Part shown: in pieces, positions 31,111 through 41,371 of the stretch
Layout of the letters: each line of letters begins with the position of its first letter
Numbering within the stretch: the first letter of the stretch is position 1
DNA from: Deltaproteobacteria bacterium
GTDB lineage: Bacteria; Desulfobacterota; Syntrophobacteria; Syntrophobacterales; Syntrophobacteraceae
DNA length: 64,000 nt
Assembly (NCBI GenBank): GCA_021777755.1
Contig: JAJYDE010000007.1
Coordinates: forward strand, 56,398-120,397
Direction of reading: 5' to 3'
The notes under the pieces: model-generated
Database searches by the model: none
What the model was told of the DNA's origin: nothing
What the model saw: the letters and a program-made list of their open reading frames with translations, nothing else
Translations under genes and position numbers: made by a program

Positions 31111-33558
31111 ATGAAAAGGAATATGGACCTCAAAACCATAAATATTGCCGACGAAATAAAGCTTTCCTATCTCGACTATGCGATGAGCGTCATCATCGGG
31201 CGGGCCATTCCCGATGTGCGTGACGGTCTGAAGCCCGTGCACCGCCGCATTCTCTTTTCGATGCACGAGGTCAACAACGACTACAACAAGCCCTACAAGA
31301 AGTCGGCGCGCATCGTCGGCGACGTCATGGGCAAGTATCACCCGCACGGGGACGCGGCCATCTACGACGCCACGGTGCGCATGGCCCAGGACTTTTCCAT
31401 GCTTCACCCGCTGGTGGACGGCCAGGGCAACTTCGGCTCCGTTGACGGCGACCCTCCGGCGGCCATGCGTTACACGGAAATCCGCATGTCGAAGCTGGGC
31501 ATGGAGTTCATGCGGGATATCGAAAAGGAAACGGTTCCTTTCCAGCCAAACTACGACAACACGATCCTGGAGCCTGCCGTTCTTCCCACCCGTGTGCCGA
31601 ACCTGCTTCTAAACGGCTCTTCGGGAATCGCGGTCGGAATGGCCACAAACGTTCCGCCCCACAACCTTCGCGAGCTTTGCTCGGGGCTTCTTGCCCTGCT
31701 CGATGACCCGGCCATTACCATAAAGGGGCTCATGAGTTACATCCATGGGCCGGATTTTCCGACGGCCGGTTTTCTTTGCGGCTGCGACGGGGTAACCGAG
31801 GCCTATGAAACCGGCAAGGGGATCGTCAAGATTCGCGGGCGGGTCGAGGTTGAAGAATCGGGCAGAAAGCAGCACCTGATCATTACCGAACTGCCCTACC
31901 AGGTAAACAAGGCCAGGCTGCTCGAACGGATCGCCGATCTTGTGAAGGCGAAAAGAGTCGAGGGAATCCAGGACATCCGCGACGAATCCGATCGCCATGG
32001 CATGCGGGTCGTACTCACCCTGCGCCAGGGAGACGATCCCAAGGTGGTCGAAAATCTGCTCTACAAAAACACCGCGCTCGAGACCACATTCGGAATCATC
32101 ATGCTGGCGGTTGTGGACAACCGGCCCGAGGTGATGAACCTCAAAGACATCCTCCAGCATTTTATCGACTTTCGCCGCGAAGTGGTGGTCAAGCGCACCC
32201 GCTTCGAGCTCAAACAGGCTGAAAAACGGGCCCATATTTTGGAAGGGTTGAAGAAGGCCCTCGACAATCTGGACTCGGTAATAGCTCTCATACGCTCGGC
32301 GCCCAATCCCGCGGAAGCGAAGGGCGGTCTTATGGAGCGCTTCGAATTCAGCGAAATCCAAGCCCAGGAAATCCTCAATATGAGGCTGCAGCGCCTGACC
32401 GGGCTGGAGCGGGAGAAGATCGTCCGGGACTACCTGGATATCATGAAGGAAATCGAAAGGTTGAGGAGTATTCTGTCATCCGCTGAACTGGTCGATCAGG
32501 TGGTGCGGGGAGAAATCGGCGAACTGATAAACGAATTCGCCGAACCGCGCAGGACCCAGATTGTTCCGGACGCGGGCGATATTTGCCTTGAAGACCTGAT
32601 CGCCGTTGAAGAGATGGTGGTAACGATGTCGCGAGCCGGGTATCTCAAAAGGACCCCCCTGGCGGTCTATCGCAACCAGAATCGTGGTGGAAAAGGCCGC
32701 ACGGGGATGAGCACCAGGGAAGAAGATGTGGTGACAAGCCTTTTTACGGCCCTTACGCTCGACCATCTGCTGGTTTTTACCAACCGGGGGCAGGTGTTTC
32801 GCCTGAAGGTCTATGAAATTCCGGAAGTTGGCCCCTCGGCCCTGGGAAAAGCCGCCGTGAACCTTCTTCCACTTCAGAGCGGCGAGAAGATCCAGACCAT
32901 TATGCCCGTGCGAGAATTCTCGCCCGGTCTTTTCGCGGTCATGGCCACCAGAAACGGGATCATCAAGAAAACGGCTCTGTCCGCCTACGAAAATCCCAGG
33001 TCGTCGGGCATAAGGGCCATAAACCTTGACGAAAACGACGAGCTGATTTCGGTTGTGATCACTGACGGGCAGCGGGATATTTTCCTTATGAGCCGCGAGG
33101 GAAAGTGCATAAGGATAAATGAAAATGAATTCCGTCCGCTTGGGCGGGTGAGCCGCGGCATACGGGGGATGAACGTAAAAGACGGCGGCCTGGTGGGAAT
33201 GGATGTGATCGATCCGGCTAAATGCATCCTGGTGGTTACTGAAAAAGGCTTTGGCAAACGCACGCCGGAGGAAGACTACCGCTGCCAGGGCCGGGGCGGT
33301 CAGGGAGTTCTCAATATCAGGGTGACGGAGCGAAACGGATCGGTTGTGGGCTTCCGCCAGGTAGCCGAAGAAAACGGGATAATGCTCATAACCGACAAGG
33401 GTCGTCTCATAAGAATGTCTGTGTCGCAAATCAGCAAAATCGGCCGCGTGACCCAGGGGGTCAAGCTCATCGGCCTCGCTGAAGGCGAAAAAGTCGTCGA
33501 TCTGACGGTTCTGGACGAATCGGAAAATCCCAAAGACGATACAAGAGAGGAAGAATAG
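31111..33558 (+). CDS. gyrA: DNA gyrase subunit A
   Basis: The DNA breakage-reunion subunit of gyrase. The 815 residues carry the quinolone region [17 protein letters not shown] and the catalytic Tyr121 in AAMRYTEIR. The C-terminal beta-pinwheel has a GyrA box of the form QNRGGKG near residue 528, followed by repeated blades. The position equal to E. coli Ser83 is Ala82 here. The start may be the first ATG or the one four codons later (after AAAAGGAAT). gpsA follows after 2 bases, suggesting one transcript. Confidence 0.96.
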   Translation: MKRNMDLKTINIADEIKLSYLDYAMSVIIGRAIPDVRDGLKPVHRRILFSMHEVNNDYNKPYKKSARIVGDVMGKYHPHGDAAIYDATVRMAQDFSMLHPLVDGQGNFGSVDGDPPAAMRYTEIRMSKLGMEFMRDIEKETVPFQPNYDNTILEPAVLPTRVPNLLLNGSSGIAVGMATNVPPHNLRELCSGLLALLDDPAITIKGLMSYIHGPDFPTAGFLCGCDGVTEAYETGKGIVKIRGRVEVEESGRKQHLIITELPYQVNKARLLERIADLVKAKRVEGIQDIRDESDRHGMRVVLTLRQGDDPKVVENLLYKNTALETTFGIIMLAVVDNRPEVMNLKDILQHFIDFRREVVVKRTRFELKQAEKRAHILEGLKKALDNLDSVIALIRSAPNPAEAKGGLMERFEFSEIQAQEILNMRLQRLTGLEREKIVRDYLDIMKEIERLRSILSSAELVDQVVRGEIGELINEFAEPRRTQIVPDAGDICLEDLIAVEEMVVTMSRAGYLKRTPLAVYRNQNRGGKGRTGMSTREEDVVTSLFTALTLDHLLVFTNRGQVFRLKVYEIPEVGPSALGKAAVNLLPLQSGEKIQTIMPVREFSPGLFAVMATRNGIIKKTALSAYENPRSSGIRAINLDENDELISVVITDGQRDIFLMSREGKCIRINENEFRPLGRVSRGIRGMNVKDGGLVGMDVIDPAKCILVVTEKGFGKRTPEEDYRCQGRGGQGVLNIRVTERNGSVVGFRQVAEENGIMLITDKGRLIRMSVSQISKIGRVTQGVKLIGLAEGEKVVDLTVLDESENPKDDTREEE

Positions 33559-33560
33559 CC

Positions 33561-34592
33561 TTGATCGAAAATATCGGGCCGGTCGGTGTGATCGGGGCCG
33601 GGGCCTGGGGCTCTACCCTCGCCCACACGCTTGCCTCAAAAGGATTGAAGGTAAATCTGTGGGTCTTTGAAAAGGACTTGTGCCAAACCATAAGCAGGAG
33701 CCGGGAAAACAACATATACCTTCCGGGCTTCACCCTGCACGAGGGCGTGCATGTCACCAGCGAAATCGAGGAAGTCGCCGGGGCGGGCCGCCTTTTTGTC
33801 ATGGTCGTTCCATCCCACGTCTATCGCGGTGTGGCTGCCCGGATGCTTGCGCACATGCGCCGTGATGCGATCATCGTCAATGCCACGAAGGGCATCGAAA
33901 ACGACACGCTTCTCACCATGTCCGGTATTTGGAAAGAACTGCTTCCCGCGGAAAACAAGGTGAAAGTACTTTGCCTCTCGGGTCCTTCTTTCGCCCATGA
34001 GGTGATGCGGGCCATTCCGACGGCCGTCACCCTCGCCGGTCCGGACATGAAGATCACCGGGCAGGTTCAAACGGTCCTCTCCACGCCCAGGTTCCGCATA
34101 TACACCAGCCTCGATGTCATCGGCGTGGAAGTGGCGGGTGCTTCGAAAAATGTTGTCGCCCTTGCCGCCGGGTTAAGCGACGGACTGCTTTTCGGCTACA
34201 ATGCCCGGGCGGCCCTGATTACCCGGGGCCTTGCCGAGATATCGAGGCTGGGTGTCAAAATGGGCGCCCATCCGCTCACCTTCTCGGGCCTTGCCGGCAT
34301 AGGAGACCTTCTTCTCACCTGCACAGGGGATCTGAGCCGAAACCGCACGGTGGGGATGAAGCTGGCCAAGGGGGCAAAACTTTCTGAAATCCTTGGGGAA
34401 ATGCGTCAGGTGGCCGAAGGGGTGGTAACCGCCAAGTCCATCCACATGCTGGCCAAAAAGATGAAAGTGGAAATGGCCATCTGCGAACAGATCTACCGCG
34501 TGCTCTATGAAGAAAAGGACCCCCTCCTGGTGGTCTCCGAACTGCTGGGCCGGGACCTCAAGCATGAAATGGAATTAGAGTCGATGAGGTAA
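33561..34592 (+). CDS. gpsA: NAD(P)-dependent glycerol-3-phosphate dehydrogenase
   Basis: Makes sn-glycerol-3-phosphate for phospholipid synthesis from dihydroxyacetone phosphate. The 343 residues begin with the Rossmann loop GVIGAGAWGSTLAHTLASKG. The block KGIENDTLLTMS lies near residue 111, SGPSFAHEV near 140, and the catalytic Lys region GASKNVVALAAGLSDGL near 193. The start is a TTG with an AGAGGAAG ribosome site 8 bases upstream, only 2 bases after the gyrA stop. No ATG near the N-terminus fits better. Confidence 0.94.
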   Translation: MIENIGPVGVIGAGAWGSTLAHTLASKGLKVNLWVFEKDLCQTISRSRENNIYLPGFTLHEGVHVTSEIEEVAGAGRLFVMVVPSHVYRGVAARMLAHMRRDAIIVNATKGIENDTLLTMSGIWKELLPAENKVKVLCLSGPSFAHEVMRAIPTAVTLAGPDMKITGQVQTVLSTPRFRIYTSLDVIGVEVAGASKNVVALAAGLSDGLLFGYNARAALITRGLAEISRLGVKMGAHPLTFSGLAGIGDLLLTCTGDLSRNRTVGMKLAKGAKLSEILGEMRQVAEGVVTAKSIHMLAKKMKVEMAICEQIYRVLYEEKDPLLVVSELLGRDLKHEMELESMR

Positions 34593-34627
34593 TTTATTGC
34601 GGGCGCTTCCGAGGAAAATCGGACCGG

Positions 34628-37600
34628 ATGATTGTCATTCATGCTGGAATTGGTGAAACGGGGCTTTATCTGTGGGGTGAAAAGCCCTGCGAAAAGCAAA
34701 GCGCCCCGCGCAGACTGCCCGGAAGAAAATCCGAAAGGCCTGCTGCGGGTATGCTCCCCTGGAACGCGGGGCTCGAAGTCCTCGGGGGAGTGCTTTCCGA
34801 GGCCGGAATAATCATTGAGCGGACCGAATTCGAACCGCTCGATATGTACATATGGCTGCCTGCGGCCGGCAATATGCCGATCCCGTCGAGTCCGCTCATC
34901 GCCGAAGTTGCGGAGGTCGGGCAAGATGCGGATATTTTGCCATGGGTCGTAACGGTTGTTCCTCTGGACTTTTCGGAGTCCATCAAATTTCTCTGCCGCT
35001 GTGTTGAAAAGACGGTCCTTGCGCCGGGAATGATCGTTGGAAGCGATCTTGCCTTTCTGACAAGGGCCATGCGCTTTGCGGCCGCTCTGGTAGCAAAGCA
35101 GCAGTTTCTGCCCGGAGTGGAAAAGATCGGCAAGAAGTGGTTTGCCAGGTGGCAGCCTGTTTATCCGGCTTGTGAAGCCGAGAGGTTGGGCCGTTTGGGC
35201 AAGGCGATGCCCGCGGCTTGCAGGGCGGTCTGTCTGCAGGCTCAAACCCCTCCCGAAATTGCTTCCTCGACCCTGCTCTCACCCTTTGTGGGCGCAATGG
35301 TGGACCAGTTGGTCCGCTCCGCCTCTTCCAGCCCCCGGCTACTTCCCGGAAAGAAAAAAAGCCCCGTATTCGACAGCGTCCACGACCAGTGGCTCCACGC
35401 ATTGGGCTCAGGCGACGGGAAAATGGAGGGAAGCGAAGCGGAGCTCGCCGGTTTTGCCCTCCAGGTTGAAGAGTGGCGCCGCCCGGCCACCAGGTCCATG
35501 GCGAGCGCCTTCAGGCTTTGCTTTCGCCTCGATGAACCCGGCGCCGCGGGAATGGAGTCGCTGACCGGGAAAGCCAACGGGTCGATCGACCAAAATCAGG
35601 ATGGTTGGGCGGTCCAATACCTGCTTCAGGCGACCGAGGATCCGAGCCTTGTGGTGCCTGCCGAATATGCCTGGAAGGCCAAAGGCTGCAAGGCATCCGT
35701 CCTCGATCGGGAAAATTTCAATGCGCGGGAATATCTCTTGTCCGCTCTCGGACAGGCCAGCGGCATATGCCCCAATATTGAGGCGAGCCTCAAGGGGGCC
35801 GCACCCGCGGGTTACCGGTTGGATGCCGGCGGAGCCCATGAATTTTTGACCCGGCGGGCATGGGCGCTCGAACAGGCGGGTTTCGGCGTGTTGCTTCCCG
35901 CCTGGTGGACCCGAAAGGGAACAAAGGGCAAGCTCGCGGCTCGCGCCGTGGCCAAGAGTCCCGGGATGGGGGCCAAGGGAGGTCTTTGCCTCGACGCGGT
36001 CGTTCAGTTCAATTGGGAGATTGCCCTGGGCGGTGAAACGCTCACGTTCGAGGAACTCGAAGAACTGGCCAGGCTCAAGTCCCCGCTGGTGAGGGTCCGT
36101 GGCCAGTGGGTCGAACTGGGTCCGGAAGAAATCCAGGAAGCCCTTGATTTTTGGAACAGGCGGTCCAAAGAACAAGCCACGGTCCGCGAAGTGGTGCAAA
36201 TGGCCCTCGGGACTCGCGGCACGGTGGGCTCGTTTGTTTTCGAAGGAGTCAAGACGACGGGCCGGCTCGCCAAGGTGATCTCCACTCTCGAAGGGCGCGC
36301 GCCTTTTGCTGAGATTTCCGCGCCGGGCGGTCTTAAGGCAACCCTTCGCCCCTACCAGCTCCGTGGTTATTCGTGGCTCGCCTTTCTGAGGGGGCTCGGG
36401 TTCGGGGCATGCCTTGCCGACGATATGGGATTGGGCAAAACCATTCAGACCCTTTCGCTTATCCAAAGAGACCGGGAATCGAGCGGCGGAAAACCTGTGC
36501 TTCTGATAAGTCCGATGTCTGTTGTGAACAACTGGGCAAAGGAGGCCGCGCGGTTTACGCCCGATCTTCCAGTCATGATCCATCACGGTCTTGGCAGGAG
36601 CAGGGGGAAAACTTTCAAAAAGAGGGCCGGCGAGCATTCCATCGTGATATCGAGCTATTCCCTCCTGCACCGCGATTTCGAAACCTTGAGGAGCGTTTCC
36701 TGGGCGGGCGTGGTTCTGGACGAGGCGCAAAACATAAAGAACCCGGAAACCAAACAGGCAAAGGCGGCCTGCGCGATCGAGGCGGACTACCGCATCGCCC
36801 TGACGGGAACTCCGGTGGAAAACAACGTGGGAGATCTCTGGTCGATCATGGAGTTTTTGAACCCGGGTTTTCTGGGTTCCCGGAGCGAATTCCGGCGCTC
36901 GTTTTTCGTCCCCATCCAGGCCAACCGGGACAGGGAAGCGATAGAGAGGCTCAAGCGCATTACCGGCCCCTTCGTCTTAAGGCGGTTAAAAACCGACAAG
37001 ACCATCATAGCCGACCTTCCGGACAAAATGGAAATGAAGGTCTACTGCACGCTCACCAAGGAGCAGGCATCCCTTTATGAAGCGGTGATAAAAGATGTTG
37101 CGGAATCTCTCGACGCCTCTGAGGGCATCAAGCGCAAGGGCATCGTGCTTGCGACGCTCTCCAAGTTAAAGCAGGTCTGCAATCATCCCGCTCATTTCCT
37201 GGGCGACAACTCCGCCATTGCCAACCGGTCCGGAAAGCTTGCCCGCCTGACCGAGATGATCGAGGAGGTCCTGGGTATCGGCGACCGGGCGCTCATCTTC
37301 ACCCAGTTTACTGAAATGGGGATGATTTTACACCGTCATCTCCAGGAGACTTTCGGCCGGGAGGCTCTTTTCCTGCACGGCGCAATTGCCAAAAAGCAGC
37401 GAGATCGCATGGTCGAGCGTTTCCAGGCCGAGGAGAACGGCCCCGGGCTCTTCATCCTTTCGCTCAAAGCCGGGGGGACCGGTTTGAACCTGACCGGAGC
37501 CAACCATGTCTTCCATTTCGACAGGTGGTGGAACCCGGCCGTGGAGAACCAGGCGACCGACCGTGTCTTCCGCATCGGGCAGATGAAAAATGTGCAGGTG

Positions 37601-37771
37601 CACAAGTTCATCTGCGCCGGGACCCTGGAGGAGCGCATCGATGAGATGATCGAGAAGAAGAAGGAAATCTCCGAAGGGGTTGTGGGGGGCGGGGAGGCTT
37701 GGCTTACCGAGCTATCGACCTCCGAGCTGAAACAGCTTTTCACCCTTGGCAAGGATGCGGTGGCTGAATAA
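34628..37771 (+). CDS. SNF2-family DNA-dependent ATPase/helicase
   Basis: A 1047-residue SWI2/SNF2 translocase. The N-terminal half (about 580 residues) is a bacterial SNF2-associated region. The ATPase core has motif I DDMGLGKTIQTLSL near residue 598, motif II VVLDEAQNIKNP near 697, motif III ALTGTPVENNVGDLW, and in the second lobe LSLKAGGTGLNLTGAN and NQATDRVFRIGQ. Bacterial members of this class remodel protein-DNA or RNA polymerase complexes, and their roles are mostly unproven. A SWIM-finger gene follows after about 50 bases, a common pairing in bacteria. gpsA lies 35 bases upstream. Confidence 0.93.
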   Translation: MIVIHAGIGETGLYLWGEKPCEKQSAPRRLPGRKSERPAAGMLPWNAGLEVLGGVLSEAGIIIERTEFEPLDMYIWLPAAGNMPIPSSPLIAEVAEVGQDADILPWVVTVVPLDFSESIKFLCRCVEKTVLAPGMIVGSDLAFLTRAMRFAAALVAKQQFLPGVEKIGKKWFARWQPVYPACEAERLGRLGKAMPAACRAVCLQAQTPPEIASSTLLSPFVGAMVDQLVRSASSSPRLLPGKKKSPVFDSVHDQWLHALGSGDGKMEGSEAELAGFALQVEEWRRPATRSMASAFRLCFRLDEPGAAGMESLTGKANGSIDQNQDGWAVQYLLQATEDPSLVVPAEYAWKAKGCKASVLDRENFNAREYLLSALGQASGICPNIEASLKGAAPAGYRLDAGGAHEFLTRRAWALEQAGFGVLLPAWWTRKGTKGKLAARAVAKSPGMGAKGGLCLDAVVQFNWEIALGGETLTFEELEELARLKSPLVRVRGQWVELGPEEIQEALDFWNRRSKEQATVREVVQMALGTRGTVGSFVFEGVKTTGRLAKVISTLEGRAPFAEISAPGGLKATLRPYQLRGYSWLAFLRGLGFGACLADDMGLGKTIQTLSLIQRDRESSGGKPVLLISPMSVVNNWAKEAARFTPDLPVMIHHGLGRSRGKTFKKRAGEHSIVISSYSLLHRDFETLRSVSWAGVVLDEAQNIKNPETKQAKAACAIEADYRIALTGTPVENNVGDLWSIMEFLNPGFLGSRSEFRRSFFVPIQANRDREAIERLKRITGPFVLRRLKTDKTIIADLPDKMEMKVYCTLTKEQASLYEAVIKDVAESLDASEGIKRKGIVLATLSKLKQVCNHPAHFLGDNSAIANRSGKLARLTEMIEEVLGIGDRALIFTQFTEMGMILHRHLQETFGREALFLHGAIAKKQRDRMVERFQAEENGPGLFILSLKAGGTGLNLTGANHVFHFDRWWNPAVENQATDRVFRIGQMKNVQVHKFICAGTLEERIDEMIEKKKEISEGVVGGGEAWLTELSTSELKQLFTLGKDAVAE

Positions 37772-37824
37772 GGCCAATAGACTGTAATCTTTACGAAAAG
37801 CGCACGGGAAAAGGATATCTGGAA

Positions 37825-38730
37825 ATGTCATGGCGATCTCATGGATATTTTCCACCCTCCAGGCCAAAGGCTGTCAAGGGGGGCATAAAGGCCCAGTCGA
37901 AGCGGGGAGGATTCGGTGAGAGTTGGTGGGCGAAACGGTGGATCGGGGTACTTGAGAGTTTCAGCATAGGGGCGAGGCTTGGCCGCGGGCGAACCTACGC
38001 CAGAAACGGCCAGGTGCTCTCGATAAATATTGAAAAAGGGGTTGTAAAGGCCACTGTGCAGGGCTCAAGGAGCAAGCCCTATGTGATCGTCATCAAAGTG
38101 AAGCCTCTTTCGCGAGACGGTTGGAAAAAGCTCACCAAGGCGCTGTCAAGCCAGGTAATTTTCGTTGCGAAACTGCTCTCGGGTGAAATGCCCCGCGATA
38201 TAGAACTGGTCTTCAAGGAGACCGGACTGTCTCTTTTCCCCGAAAAGCTAAAGGATCTGGAAACCGACTGTTCCTGCCCGGACTGGTCCAACCCCTGTAA
38301 GCATATCGCCGCGGTCTACTACCTTCTGGGTGAAGAATTCGACAGAAACCCTTTTCTTATCTTCAAGCTCCGCGGAATGGACAGGGAGGAATTCCTGGCC
38401 GGCCTGGGAGAAACGGAAAAGGCGGGGAGCAAAACGATGGCCGAGGGGTCCGGAGGCCAAGAGGAAACAAAAACTCTCGCCGAGCCCGTCTCTTTTGATG
38501 CCCGGGCCTTTTGGACGGGCGGTAAAGACTCCGATGATCCACCGGGGGAAGTTCGCGTCCCGCCCATGGAGGCCGTGCTCATCAAACAGCTTGGCAATTT
38601 TCCTTTCTGGCGCGGAAGCCAAGTTCTCCTTGAGTGTTTGACGCCGGTCTACCTTAATGCCTCGCGCTCCGGCATGGACATTTTTCTCTGCCCCGACGCT
38701 TCATCGGACAAAATCCCTCCGGATGGTTAA
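37825..38730 (+). CDS. SWIM zinc-finger protein
   Basis: About 301 residues. The SWIM motif CSCPDWSNPCKHIAAVYY lies at about residues 151-168, with the CxCx(n)CxH metal ligands. The N-terminus FGESWWAKRWIGVLESF and the segment RGRTYARNGQVLSINIEKG are typical of the bacterial SWIM proteins encoded next to SNF2 helicases. The partner role, loading or targeting the translocase to DNA, is inference. The C-terminal third is charged and poorly conserved in appearance. The start has an AAAGGA ribosome site. Confidence 0.9.
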   Translation: MSWRSHGYFPPSRPKAVKGGIKAQSKRGGFGESWWAKRWIGVLESFSIGARLGRGRTYARNGQVLSINIEKGVVKATVQGSRSKPYVIVIKVKPLSRDGWKKLTKALSSQVIFVAKLLSGEMPRDIELVFKETGLSLFPEKLKDLETDCSCPDWSNPCKHIAAVYYLLGEEFDRNPFLIFKLRGMDREEFLAGLGETEKAGSKTMAEGSGGQEETKTLAEPVSFDARAFWTGGKDSDDPPGEVRVPPMEAVLIKQLGNFPFWRGSQVLLECLTPVYLNASRSGMDIFLCPDASSDKIPPDG

Positions 38731-38753
38731 ATTATTAAGCAAGGAGGTTTTGT

Positions 38754-39899
38754 ATGGATTTTGTCTTGCACGAGGAGATAAGGGAACTTTTGCGGAAAAA
38801 AAGCGATTACTGCGTATCGCTCTACCTGCCGACCCATAGAACGGGACGAGAAACGCTGCAGGATCCGATTAGACTCGACAACCTTCTTCGAGGCGCCGAA
38901 AAACAACTGGTGGCCGCGGGACAGCGTTCAACGGAGGCAAGAGAACTTTTGGGGCCCGCCAGGGCGCTATTGAACGAAACTTTTTTCACGCGGCGCATGG
39001 CCGAGGGGTTGAGCATTTTCATCTCCCCCGGCTTCTTCAGGTATTTCACCCTTCCCTTGAACTTCAACGAGAGTCTTCACATCGGGCGCCAATTTCAGTT
39101 AAAGCCGCTCATACCCTTGCTGCACTGCTGTAAAAGGTTCTTTGTCCTGGCGCTCAGCCAAAAATCACTGCGGCTCATCGAATGCACGGAGTTCAGCGCC
39201 AATGAAATCGAACTTGAAGGCGTTCCCCGCACGACCCGGGAAGCCCTGGGTGACGACGAGGAAACCATTCCTCTATTCAGGATGAGTTCTCAGGCCTCCA
39301 ACCCCGGGGCGTCTTCCATGGTCCACGGCCACGGCGGCGCGGCGGAATCCGAAAAGGAACGCATCCGGCGATGGTTTAAAGTTCTACGAGACAGCCTGCA
39401 TCCATTTTTTAGACACGAGACCGTTCCACTTGTCTTCGCCGGGGTTGAATATCTTTTTCCATTATTCCGGCAGGTGGAAGTCTATAAGAATACTTTGGAC
39501 GAGTTTATGGAGGGCAACCCCGAGGAAGTCGATCCGAGCGAACTTCAAAGGAAGAGCCTGCCGCTCGTATCCCCTTACTTCAACAAGGATAAGGAACTGG
39601 CCATCCATCGGTGGCTGGCTCTATCGGGCGGGCCGCTTGCGTCCGACAAGATCGGGGACATCTTGCCCGGCGCCGCGGAGGGAAGAGTCGATACGCTTTT
39701 CATAGACGCCGGGGCGCGGCAGTGGGGTAGATACGACCCGAAATCGGGCAGCGTGGAAATCCACTCCGAGAGGCGGACCGGGGACGAAGATCTGCTCGAT
39801 CTGGCCTTCAGCCATGCGTATCTGAACGGCGGAAACGTCTATGGGCTGGATTCGCCGGAGCTGCCCGGAAAAAACGGTGCGGCTATTTTTCGGTATTGA
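38754..39899 (+). CDS. baeRF-like protein (bacterial relative of eRF1)
   Basis: A 381-residue protein that resembles the bacterial archaeo-eukaryotic release factor (baeRF) families. It begins LHEEIRELLRKKSDYCVSLY followed by LPTHRTGRE, and later has FFVLALSQKSLRLIECTEF (the strand pattern that precedes the eRF1-like loop). A VHGHGGAAESEKERIRRWF segment and a C-terminal VDTLFIDAG block (Pelota/eRF1 domain 3-like) follow. Family roles are proposed in ribosome rescue or hibernation but are largely unproven. It has an excellent ribosome site (AAGGAGG) and follows the SWIM gene by 23 bases. The family call is by motif pattern only. Confidence 0.65.
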   Translation: MDFVLHEEIRELLRKKSDYCVSLYLPTHRTGRETLQDPIRLDNLLRGAEKQLVAAGQRSTEARELLGPARALLNETFFTRRMAEGLSIFISPGFFRYFTLPLNFNESLHIGRQFQLKPLIPLLHCCKRFFVLALSQKSLRLIECTEFSANEIELEGVPRTTREALGDDEETIPLFRMSSQASNPGASSMVHGHGGAAESEKERIRRWFKVLRDSLHPFFRHETVPLVFAGVEYLFPLFRQVEVYKNTLDEFMEGNPEEVDPSELQRKSLPLVSPYFNKDKELAIHRWLALSGGPLASDKIGDILPGAAEGRVDTLFIDAGARQWGRYDPKSGSVEIHSERRTGDEDLLDLAFSHAYLNGGNVYGLDSPELPGKNGAAIFRY

Positions 39900-39914
39900 T
39901 TCCCGGGCGTTTTT

Positions 39915-40667
39915 CTATAGTCCCCATCCTTTCAATCTTTCGAGTGCCGGATAGCTGGTCAGGTCGTGCTGGATGGGGGTGACGGAAATATAGCCCGAGG
40001 CCAGGGCGTGCGAATCGGCCTCGGGGTCGAGGTCGCGCACCACCGACTCGTTTGTCAGCCAGTAGTAGACATGGGAGCGCGGGTCGGTGCGGCGGTCGTA
40101 TTTTTCCACGTATCTCTGGGCTCCCTGTCGGGTTATCCGCACGCCGAGAAGTTTTTCCGCCGGCAGGTTTGGGACATTGACATTGAGGCAGATCCCGGGC
40201 GGAAGGGCTTCTTTTCCAAGGATCGCCACCAGTTCGGGGATGAATCGGGTTGCGCCCTCGAAACTGTCCGGGGCGAAGGAATCTATCGATACCGCTATGG
40301 AGGGGATTCCCAGCACCGCCGCCTCGGTTGCCGCGGAAACCGTGCCCGAATAGATGACATCGACTCCCACGTTGGCTCCGAGGTTTATTCCCGATACGAC
40401 CATCTCCGGGGGGCTTTCCAGCAGTTCGCTCACCGCGATTTTAACGCAGTCGGCGGGTGTGCCGTTGAGTGCGTGTCCGAAAAAACTGCCGTTGCGGTTT
40501 ACCGTGTGCACACGAAGGGGCTGGAGCATGGTGATCGCATGCCCGACAGCGCTTTGCTCGGTTTCGGGTGCGACAACGGTGACTTCGTGTTCGACCGACA
40601 AAGCTTGAAACAGGGCCTCTATGCCTTTGGAAAAAATTCCATCGTCGTTGGTTAAAAGAAGCTTCAT
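39915..40667 (-). CDS. surE: 5'/3'-nucleotidase SurE
   Basis: A metal-dependent nucleoside monophosphatase. The N-terminus MKLLLTNDDGIFSKGIEAL is the diagnostic SurE motif with the metal-binding DD. It continues with VVAPETEQSAVGHAIT, LNGTPADCVK and VSGINLGANVGVDVIYSGTV, all conserved. This start gives 250 residues, the family length. An upstream in-frame extension to 40778 exists but lies outside the conserved protein. The gene converges with the baeRF-like gene and diverges from a lipoprotein gene. Confidence 0.95.
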   Translation of the reverse strand: MKLLLTNDDGIFSKGIEALFQALSVEHEVTVVAPETEQSAVGHAITMLQPLRVHTVNRNGSFFGHALNGTPADCVKIAVSELLESPPEMVVSGINLGANVGVDVIYSGTVSAATEAAVLGIPSIAVSIDSFAPDSFEGATRFIPELVAILGKEALPPGICLNVNVPNLPAEKLLGVRITRQGAQRYVEKYDRRTDPRSHVYYWLTNESVVRDLDPEADSHALASGYISVTPIQHDLTSYPALERLKGWGL

Positions 40668-40709
40668 AGGGATCGAATAAACCTCTTGAGATGAGTGTGG
40701 GATGAGTGT

Positions 40710-40738
40710 TTGACAATACGGTTGCAAGTCTTTATTCT
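40710..40738 (+). promoter_or_regulatory. Sigma-70 promoter for the lipoprotein gene
   Basis: A perfect TTGACA at 40710-40715 and TATTCT at 40733-40738 are spaced by 17 bases. The predicted transcript begins near 40745, about 76 bases before the lipoprotein ATG at 40821. Confidence 0.65.
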
Positions 40739-40820
40739 GAATACCGATAATGGCGGCCATTGCACCGGTGCGCGTCAACCGGTTATAAGCGATTTTTCTT
40801 TTTATTCGAAAGGTTTCCAG

Positions 40821-41369
40821 ATGAAAAGCGCTCAGCTCCTCTCAATCGCCTCGGCAATCCTTGTGCTCACTTCCTGTTCATCGTTTCGGCCCCAGTCGCC
40901 GCTGGGCAGAATTCGACCCCTTTCAAACGGCGAAGCCAAGCTCACCACAATACAGATGCCCGAGAAGGTGCATGAAAATCTGCCTTACGACGTCATTTTG
41001 GGTTTTCGCTCCAACGGAGCGATAAAGATCGAAAAAGTTTGCTTCACATGGCTCTCCCGGCAGCCTTCCTTTTCGACCTCATCGGCCAGTTGCCTGATGG
41101 ACAATGCCGAGGCTAATGGCGAGGGCAACGGCACGCAAGGTTTGTGCCGCTCCGAAATCCCGGTTACCACGGCAAACCCGGGTTCCAACCAGTTTTGCGT
41201 GGGAGCTTCACACATAAGGATGCAGTCGCCTGAAAGACTGGTTGTAAGGATCCGCCCGGAAAATCTCCATGGCGACTATAACATGATCGAGGCCCGGGTG
41301 GAGTACGTTTACAAGGGGGTGGCGCGGGAAACAAATATTGTTCAAACCCCCATAGCCGTCGATAAGTAG
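40821..41369 (+). CDS. Putative lipoprotein of unknown function
   Basis: 182 residues. A signal peptide (KSAQLLSIASAILVLTSC) ends in the lipobox LTSC, so Cys20 or nearby is expected to be lipidated and the protein anchored in the outer or inner membrane. The mature part has four more cysteines and beta-rich segments such as PYDVILGFRSNGAIKIEKVC and NMIEARVEYVYKG, suggesting an Ig-like or beta-sandwich fold (inference). No named family recognised. The ATG has an AAGG ribosome site. It ends 2 bases from the convergent pseudouridine synthase gene. Confidence 0.8.
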   Translation: MKSAQLLSIASAILVLTSCSSFRPQSPLGRIRPLSNGEAKLTTIQMPEKVHENLPYDVILGFRSNGAIKIEKVCFTWLSRQPSFSTSSASCLMDNAEANGEGNGTQGLCRSEIPVTTANPGSNQFCVGASHIRMQSPERLVVRIRPENLHGDYNMIEARVEYVYKGVARETNIVQTPIAVDK

Positions 41370-41371
41370 TT

